From: Bog-756 sp052326605
Lineage (GTDB): Bacteria > Actinomycetota > Acidimicrobiia > Acidimicrobiales > RAAP-2
Assembly: GCA_052326605.1 (NCBI GenBank)
Contig: JBKQMB010000095.1
Location: 134,198-198,197 of the forward strand
Length of the DNA: 64,000 nucleotides
Direction: 5' to 3'
This document shows positions 59,715 through 64,000 of this stretch, one piece after another. Below the pieces are notes generated by a model. That model saw nothing but the letters and a program-made list of their open reading frames with translations. It did no database searches and was not told the DNA's origin. Position numbers and translations under genes: made by a program. How positions within the stretch are numbered: the first letter of the stretch is position 1; every line of letters begins with the position of its first letter.

Positions 59715-59899
59715 CGGGCGGTGATCGGGTAGGCAGCGAGACCGGCTGCGACAACCAGACGGTCGAACGGGCGAACGGGCGGCGCGTTCATCGTCAGTGA
59801 GCTTGGTCTGCGAGGCGCTGATCCTGTCAGAGAGTTCGGCAGTGAGGCTGCGGTACCCGTTCTCGTCGGACCGGCGGCTCCGGGAGCTGGCTGTCTCAT
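59711..59899 (-). CDS. Small protein, second of the phage-like trio
   Basis: 62 residues, with start and stop each in a 4-base overlap with a neighbour. The N-terminal half looks out of frame (Pro/Thr/Gly-rich), while an alternative frame over the same bases reads more protein-like (SDENGYRSLTAELSDRISAS). The C-terminal VRPFDRLVVAAGLAAYPITAR looks genuine. A frameshift in this gene is likely. Confidence 0.35.
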   Translation of the reverse strand: MRQPAPGAAGPTRTGTAASLPNSLTGSAPRRPSSLTMNAPPVRPFDRLVVAAGLAAYPITAR

Positions 59900-60282
59900 G
59901 TCCGCCGGATTTCGGAGTCGAGTACGGGGGCCGCCTCAGTCGGCCCGATGTTTTTTGGGGTAGCAGGCACAACACGGAGCACGGCCAGCGCGGTCGAGAG
60001 GTCGGCCCCGTCGAGCTTCTCCTCGACCACAGCCAGCGCCCGGCCGCGGATACGCCGGACGGCATCGGCCTGTTGATCGGCCATCGTGTATAGGAGCAGG
60101 TTGAGGGCAGCGCGAACGCCGGGGTTGTGTCCGGCCCATCGGCTGACGCTCTCGCGGGAAACGTTCGCAGCCTTGACGGCTTCGGCGTGCGTGGCACCGA
60201 AAGCAAGAGACTCGACGGCAGCCTGCTGGGCGGGGGTCAGCTCGAACAAGGCGGCTCGGAGGTCGGTAGGGGTGATGGTCAT
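59896..60282 (-). CDS. HTH protein resembling a phage terminase small subunit
   Basis: A 128-residue protein. The N-terminal part LTPAQQAAVESLAFGATHAEAVKAANVSRESVSRWAGHNPGVRAAL (read in parts) is a helix-turn-helix in which NVSRESVSRW is the recognition helix, as in small-terminase-like phage proteins. A helical region follows (ADQQADAVRRIRGRALAVVEEKLDG). It begins at ATG 60282, immediately after the luciferase-like fragment ends, and is followed by two coupled small genes. Confidence 0.6.
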   Translation of the reverse strand: MTITPTDLRAALFELTPAQQAAVESLAFGATHAEAVKAANVSRESVSRWAGHNPGVRAALNLLLYTMADQQADAVRRIRGRALAVVEEKLDGADLSTALAVLRVVPATPKNIGPTEAAPVLDSEIRRT

Positions 60283-60283
60283 G

Positions 60284-60574
60284 TCAATCGCCCGAGAGCA
60301 GATCAATCGTGGCCACCTGTTGTGCCAACAGTGCAGGCTGACGCCTCGGAACCGCCGTCACGAGTACCCCGATCCGAATCCGCCTCGTCACAGCAGCGAT
60401 GGCGGCAATGACGCTCCACGGTTCGACGACACCAGGCTGGGGGCTGTCGTAAACGAGGTGATCCCAGACGAACGGACCGTCCCATCCGGATGCTTCGGCC
60501 GTACTGGCCAAGTCAACCGGCAAGCCGGGGTCGGCGAAGATGCCCACATTCGGGACGCCCAACCCAAAGTCCAT
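60284..60574 (-). pseudogene. Truncated luciferase-like (LLM) monooxygenase gene
   Basis: 96 residues of an F420/FMN-dependent luciferase-like enzyme: MDFGLGVPNVGIFADPG, EASGWDGPFVWDHLVYD, PWSVIAAIAAVTRRIRIGVLVTAVPRR and ALLAQQVATIDLLSGD. Normal members continue with a glycine-rich strand and about 200 more residues. Here the frame stops at 60284-60286, exactly where the phage-like gene begins. The 3' part is not found in the window. Junction of an insertion or deletion. Confidence 0.75.
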
Positions 60575-60805
60575 CGATGCATCAAATCAGCATGTCCCTG
60601 CCGAGGAGGGTTGTATCGAAAAGGCGTCTCAGAACGTTCAAGCGCGGACCCCCGGAATCCGGCCGAGCAAGAGCGTCCCAGAACGCCTGTGGGTGGCGCT
60701 TGGCGAGAGTGGCGAGTCGACAGATCGGTGACTTGTGACTCTGGTGCAAAGGTGGCCGGCGGATGACCATGGTGGTAGGTCGTACTGACGAAAAGGGGAG
60801 CCACA

Positions 60806-61000
60806 ATGCACGCAAAAGTCGGAGATCGGATCGTGATCGGCGGACATCGGGCGGGGCAACCCGATCGTGACTGCGAGGTGCTCGAGGTTCGCCACGAGAG
60901 CGGGGAGCCGCCGTATCTCGTCCGGTGGGGGGACACGGGCACTGAGGATCTCTTCTTCCCAGGGCCTGACGCCTCTGTTGTCAACTACAAGGACGAGTAA
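60806..61000 (+). CDS. DUF1918-domain protein
   Basis: A 64-residue protein consisting of one DUF1918 domain (AKVGDRIVIGGHRAG, CEVLEVRHESGEPPYLVRW and EDLFFPGPDASVV), an SH3-like small barrel common in actinobacteria. Function unknown. GGGGAG lies six bases before ATG 60806. A perfect hairpin follows the stop. Confidence 0.88.
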   Translation: MHAKVGDRIVIGGHRAGQPDRDCEVLEVRHESGEPPYLVRWGDTGTEDLFFPGPDASVVNYKDE

Positions 61001-61006
61001 CTCGGA

Positions 61007-61030
61007 CTGGCCCACCCGCGGGTGGGCCAG
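61007..61030 (+). terminator. Palindromic hairpin after the DUF1918 gene
   Basis: CTGGCCCACCCG is followed directly by its exact reverse complement (24 bases in all), seven bases after the stop codon. Probably a terminator without a T run. Confidence 0.5.
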
Positions 61031-61211
61031 ATGTCGGAGCACGAGGCGCAGTGCCCTCTGTCCCTGATCAATGGCTCCGGGTCGAGTTTTCCCCGGTACG
61101 GATCAATGGGTGCTTTCGACCGCGAGCGTCACGCACCGGACATTCGGACCGGACAGGCCAGGTCGTTCTGCTTCGTACTGTGACTCACCACTGGGCTTCA
61201 ATCGGACCATG

Positions 61212-61838
61212 TCAGAGGGCATAGGCCTTCGCCTGGTCGTCCACCAGGTCGACCAGGTTGCCGAGGGCGATGTTGATGTCGACCAGATGGAGGCCCCAGC
61301 GTGGGCCGAGCACCTGGTGAACAACGGGACGGTGATCGCCAGGGTTGGTGACCGAGGTCACCTGCAGCCAGTTCGCCCCGCCGCTGGTCTCACATGTGGC
61401 TGTGTAGTGGTCGGGGTAACTGACCCATGGGGTGGAAAGGTGGGCGGTCGTCGGGGTGGTGAACGTGCTCGTCACGCCGGGGAACGGTTTCGTCACGAAG
61501 TACGGGCTCAAGGTTCCAGTACCTCCTTCGAGTGAGGCAGGGTTGGTGCAGAGCACCTGCAAATTGCCCGCCGGCGTCGTCCCCAGTCCCGATTGGGCGC
61601 TGAGGCTGGTCCCGACCCTTCCGAAGAGGCTGTTGATGGGAGGGGTCGCGTCGAAGCTCGAATAGGCCACCACACAGCCGGTCTGCTCGGTCGATTGACA
61701 GGCCGGGATGTTCTTGAAGTCGCCGCCCACGGATTGGCCCACGGGAACCGTGACGTTGCCGCCCATCAACAGCGCCGAGACGAGAAGGTGCCGCTCAGAG
61801 GGGTTGGGGTCGATCTCGTGTTGGATGAGGGGAATTAC
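61212..61838 (-). pseudogene. 5'-truncated DUF3089 (lipase-like) gene
   Basis: About 208 codons of the C-terminal part of a DUF3089 protein: PLIQHEIDPNPSERHLLVSA, GGNVTVPVGQSVGGDFKNIP, GCVVAYSSFDATPPINSLFG, NLQVLCTNPASLEGGTGTL and GLHLVDINIALGNLVDLVDD. In the family these follow a SxGS-type hydrolase nucleophile, which is missing. Upstream of codon PVI the frame runs into the IS5-family element, so the N-terminal half has been cut off. The residual frame stays open but has no native start. Confidence 0.75.
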
Positions 61839-61980
61839 TGGCCGCGCGGATAGGTGAGTGATGCTTTGAACAGGAACTTCTTCCTTCGAAGCTAGGTGAC
61901 CATCCACCGGTCGTTGTCTTGTCCCGACTGTGCTGTCGGGTGCACCCAAGACCGACGACCAAGTGGAGGTCCCCACCATC

Positions 61981-62302
61981 ATGCGCGCACTCGACCCGGA
62001 AGTGGGAGATGCCATCTGGGCAGCCATCGAACCGCTGCTGCCGAAGCGTTTCGATCCCCATCCGCTGGGGTGCCACCGCCCGAGAGCTTCGGATCGGGCC
62101 TGCTTCAATGTGATGCTCGTCAGGCTGGCTACCGGCTGCAGTTGGGAAGATGCCGAACGCCTGACCGGTCGAGTGGTGTCGGACACGACTGCTCGTGAAC
62201 GGCGTGACGAGTGGGTTGCAGCCGGTGTGTTCGACGCCATCGCCGCAGAGGCACTGGCTGGCTACGACAAGATCATCGGGCTCGATCTCACCGAGTGCGC
62301 AG
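61981..62302 (+). pseudogene. IS5-family transposase, 5' part
   Basis: 107 codons: MRALDPEVGDAIWAAIEPLLP, CFNVMLVRLATGCSWEDAERLTG, TARERRDEWVAAGVFD and GYDKIIGLDLTECA. This is the DUF4096-type N-terminal domain of IS5-family transposases, which ends just at the first strand of the DDE domain (LDLT). ATG 61981 is preceded by GGAGG. It continues at 63879 after the nested element. Confidence 0.8.
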
Positions 62303-62380
62303 CCCTCTGTGTCAACCTCCAGTGAGACGGTTCTTGCCACCGATTCAATGAGCTGAGAGGGCGGAGAAGGAACTTCTCCC

Positions 62381-62827
62381 ATGACTACGACAATCAACCA
62401 CTTTGACGACACGCGCCTGCATGCTGGGCCGATGGATGACAAAGCCCCACCGGACCCCGAGGTCCCCGAGCGTTCGTCGGGCCGCCGGCGCTTCTCGGCG
62501 AAGTACAAGGCCACGATCCTGGCCGAGTACGACAGCCTCGACCGATCTGCCCGGGGCGCACTGCTCCGACGCGAGGGTCTCTACTCCTCGCTGATCGTCA
62601 ACTGGCGTCGCCAACGCGACGAGGGTCCCGAGGCCCTGGCCCGACCGACCGGCCGCCAGAAGGCCGATCCCCGTGATCGTGAGATCGCCCGATTGAAGGC
62701 CACAGTCGCACGGCTGACCGGCGATCTCGACAAGTCGAGACAGGTCGTCGAGATCCAGGGAAAACTTTCCGCGCTGTTGGAGCAACTCGCCACGGACAGC
62801 ACAGCGGACAACGGCGAGTCGAGATGA
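62381..62827 (+). CDS. IS3-type OrfA (HTH protein)
   Basis: 148 residues. After a variable N-terminal 30 residues the HTH region RRRFSAKYKATILAEYDSLDRSARGALLRREGLYSSLIVNWRRQ (read in parts) binds the IS ends. PRDREIARLKATVARLTGDLDK is a heptad region for multimerisation. ATG 62381 was taken; ATG 62432 is an alternative. The end overlaps OrfB by ATGA, which suggests coupled translation instead of the -1 frameshift usual in IS3. Confidence 0.85.
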   Translation: MTTTINHFDDTRLHAGPMDDKAPPDPEVPERSSGRRRFSAKYKATILAEYDSLDRSARGALLRREGLYSSLIVNWRRQRDEGPEALARPTGRQKADPRDREIARLKATVARLTGDLDKSRQVVEIQGKLSALLEQLATDSTADNGESR

Positions 62828-63843
62828 TCGACGAAGCGATCAACCAGCTCGTCCCGATCCTGGGGACCAACGCGGCGTTGCAAGCCGTCGGAGTGGACCG
62901 GGCCACCTGGTATCGCCGGCACCGCAGGAGCCCTCAACCGCAGCGACCCGAACGGGTCACGACTCCCCAGCCCCGGGCCCTGTCGGACGTCGAGCGCAAG
63001 CAGATCAAGGCAGTGCTCGAGTCCGACGAGTTCGTCGACGAGGCACCGGCATCCGTCTACGCCAAGCTCTTGGACCAAGGGATCTATCTGGGGTCGGTTG
63101 CCACCATGTACCGGGTCCTCCACGAGCACGACGAGGTCCGTGAACGCCGCCGACAAGCGACCCACCCTGCCCACAAGAAGCCCGAGCTCATTGCCACCGC
63201 ACCCAATTCGGTGTGGTCTTGGGACATCACCAAGCTGCACGGCCCCGAGAAGTGGACCTACTACTACCTCTACGTGATTCTGGACATCTTCAGCCGCTAC
63301 GCGGTGGGGTGGATGCTGGCCCGGGTCGAGCGGGCTGCACTCTCCCAACGGCTGATCACCGACACCATCGCCAAACAGGGCGTGGCCAGAGACCAGCTGA
63401 CCCTGCACTCGGATCGGGGGTCACCGATGATCGCCAAACCGGTGGCCCACCTGCTAGCCGACCTCGGGGTCACCAAGTCCCACAGCCGACCTCACGTGAG
63501 TAACGACAACCCCTACTCGGAATCGCAGTTCCGGACCTTCAAGTACCGACCGGACTTCCCGGACCGGTTCGGCAGTTTCGAGGACGCTCGTGCCCACTGC
63601 GCCCGATTCTTCGGTTGGTATAACGACGACCACCGACATTCGGGCATCGGACTGCACACCCCAGCCGACGTCCACTACGGCAGGGCCGAAGCGATCCGAG
63701 CTCAACGAGGTGTGGTCCTCCTCGATGCCTACGCCGAGCACCCCGAACGCTTCGTTCGCAAACCTCCGACGCCGCCGGCCATCCCGGCCATCGCGTGGAT
63801 CAATCAACCGGAGAAGGAGGCTACCGACTCACCAAATCCTTGA
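62824..63843 (+). CDS. IS3-type OrfB (DDE transposase)
   Basis: 339 residues with an N-terminal HTH_21-like region (ALQAVGVDRATWYRRHR) and an rve integrase core. The DDE triad is visible: Asp in VWSWDITKLHGPEKW, Asp in TLHSDRGSPM and Glu in NDNPYSESQFRTFKYRPDFP. GWYNDDHRHSGIGLHTPADVHYG closes the domain. The frame is complete, so the transposase should be functional. Confidence 0.92.
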   Translation: MIDEAINQLVPILGTNAALQAVGVDRATWYRRHRRSPQPQRPERVTTPQPRALSDVERKQIKAVLESDEFVDEAPASVYAKLLDQGIYLGSVATMYRVLHEHDEVRERRRQATHPAHKKPELIATAPNSVWSWDITKLHGPEKWTYYYLYVILDIFSRYAVGWMLARVERAALSQRLITDTIAKQGVARDQLTLHSDRGSPMIAKPVAHLLADLGVTKSHSRPHVSNDNPYSESQFRTFKYRPDFPDRFGSFEDARAHCARFFGWYNDDHRHSGIGLHTPADVHYGRAEAIRAQRGVVLLDAYAEHPERFVRKPPTPPAIPAIAWINQPEKEATDSPNP

Positions 63844-63878
63844 ACAATCTGTCTCACAAAGGTTGACACGCGCCGCAG

Positions 63879-64000
63879 TCGACGGTTCGCTCCACAAAAG
63901 CCCATGTGGAGGTGAGGGAACGGGTAAGAACCCGACCGACCGGGCCAAGCTCGGATGGAAGTGGTCGATCGCCACCGAACGCTACGGCATCCCCATCGGC
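63879..64000 (+). pseudogene. IS5-family transposase, continuation after the nested element
   Basis: In frame with the 5' part this reads VDGSLHKSPCGGEGTGKNPT followed by DRAKLGWKWSIATERYGIPIG, the catalytic-core segment of IS5-family transposases. It is cut by the window end, so whether the rest is intact is unknown. Confidence 0.75.

Larger units (their letters stand above)
62303..63874 (+). mobile_element. Intact IS3-type element inserted in the IS5 transposase
   Basis: About 1,572 bases. The ends share the inverted repeat GTGTCAACCT followed, one base out of register, by GTGAGAC (TGTGTCAACCT at 62308 and its complement at 63860-63870). GCAG occurs directly outside both boundaries (62299-62302 and 63875-63878), a 4-base target duplication as expected for IS3 elements. 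Removing the element plus one GCAG rejoins the IS5 transposase in frame. It encodes OrfA and OrfB, both uninterrupted, so it may be active. Confidence 0.8.
61850..64000 (+). mobile_element. IS5-family element, split by a second insertion and running off the window
   Basis: A transposase-bearing element that joins the truncated DUF3089 gene near 61840-61860; the exact left end is not defined. Its transposase is interrupted from 62303 to 63874 by an IS3-type element and resumes at 63879. The right end lies beyond the window. Confidence 0.6.

Noticed and set aside
1..64000. tRNA or rRNA genes
   Set aside because: I looked for cloverleaf arms with GGTTC-type T loops and for conserved rRNA segments and saw none convincing; a tRNAscan run would settle it.

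Overview
The window is 64 kb of high-GC DNA, very probably from an actinomycete. The mycofactocin operon, an Rpf-like protein, MMPL transport, a TIGR03086-type protein and frequent GTG starts with 4-base start/stop overlaps all point to Actinomycetota. An acidimicrobial host is possible, but no rRNA or other marker confirms it. No rRNA, tRNA or CRISPR array was found.

Region 1 (1-5.5 kb) holds a class III aminotransferase, a coupled pair of very small genes, a strong candidate for a structured non-coding RNA (about 2221-2483), a type-B carboxylesterase lipoprotein and an NDMA-type alcohol dehydrogenase.

Region 2 (5.5-19.8 kb) is the centrepiece: a divergent mftR regulator and a compact mycofactocin operon. 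The order is mftA, mftB, mftC, a FadH/OYE oxidoreductase, an SDR, a second FadH/OYE oxidoreductase, ETF alpha, FixC-like ETF:quinone oxidoreductase, FixX-like ferredoxin, ETF beta, mftE, a second SDR and mftF. Peptide maturation, glycosylation, mycofactocin-coupled dehydrogenases and a complete electron-transfer-flavoprotein route to quinone appear to be co-transcribed. No mftD or mftG is visible here. Inferred flow: alcohol or carbonyl substrate, then SDR/ADH, mycofactocin, ETF, FixC/FixX, quinone.

Region 3 (19.8-31.4 kb) has a membrane-anchored GH43-like protein and its small coupled partner, an Rpf-like gene with a long leader, a cold-shock protein, a membrane protein, an S33-type peptidase and an MFS transporter. 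It ends with a five-gene redox operon: small Ser/Thr-rich protein, ApbE, ferric-reductase-like cytochrome, NuoF-like flavoprotein and ferredoxin.

Region 4 (31.4-48.9 kb) starts with a divergent OmpR/HisKA two-component system, followed by a DPM1/GtrA fusion glycosyltransferase and an ArnT/YkcB-like GT39 that carries an in-frame TGA. PhoP-type direct repeats lie upstream of both units. Then come acyl-CoA dehydrogenase, a PIG-V-like mannosyltransferase, GabT-like aminotransferase, a tyrosine phosphatase, an MMPL transporter, an aldehyde dehydrogenase and a PHB-depolymerase-like esterase.

Region 5 (48.9-64 kb) is an accessory, visibly AT-richer and decayed region. It contains small orphan genes, a SurE-like lipoprotein, an internally deleted IS3 remnant with preserved inverted repeats, an ADH/DUF1275 pair, two large multi-spanning membrane proteins facing each other, a truncated luciferase-like gene abutting a phage-like HTH gene, and a 5'-truncated DUF3089 gene next to an IS5-family transposase. 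That transposase is itself split by an intact IS3-type element.
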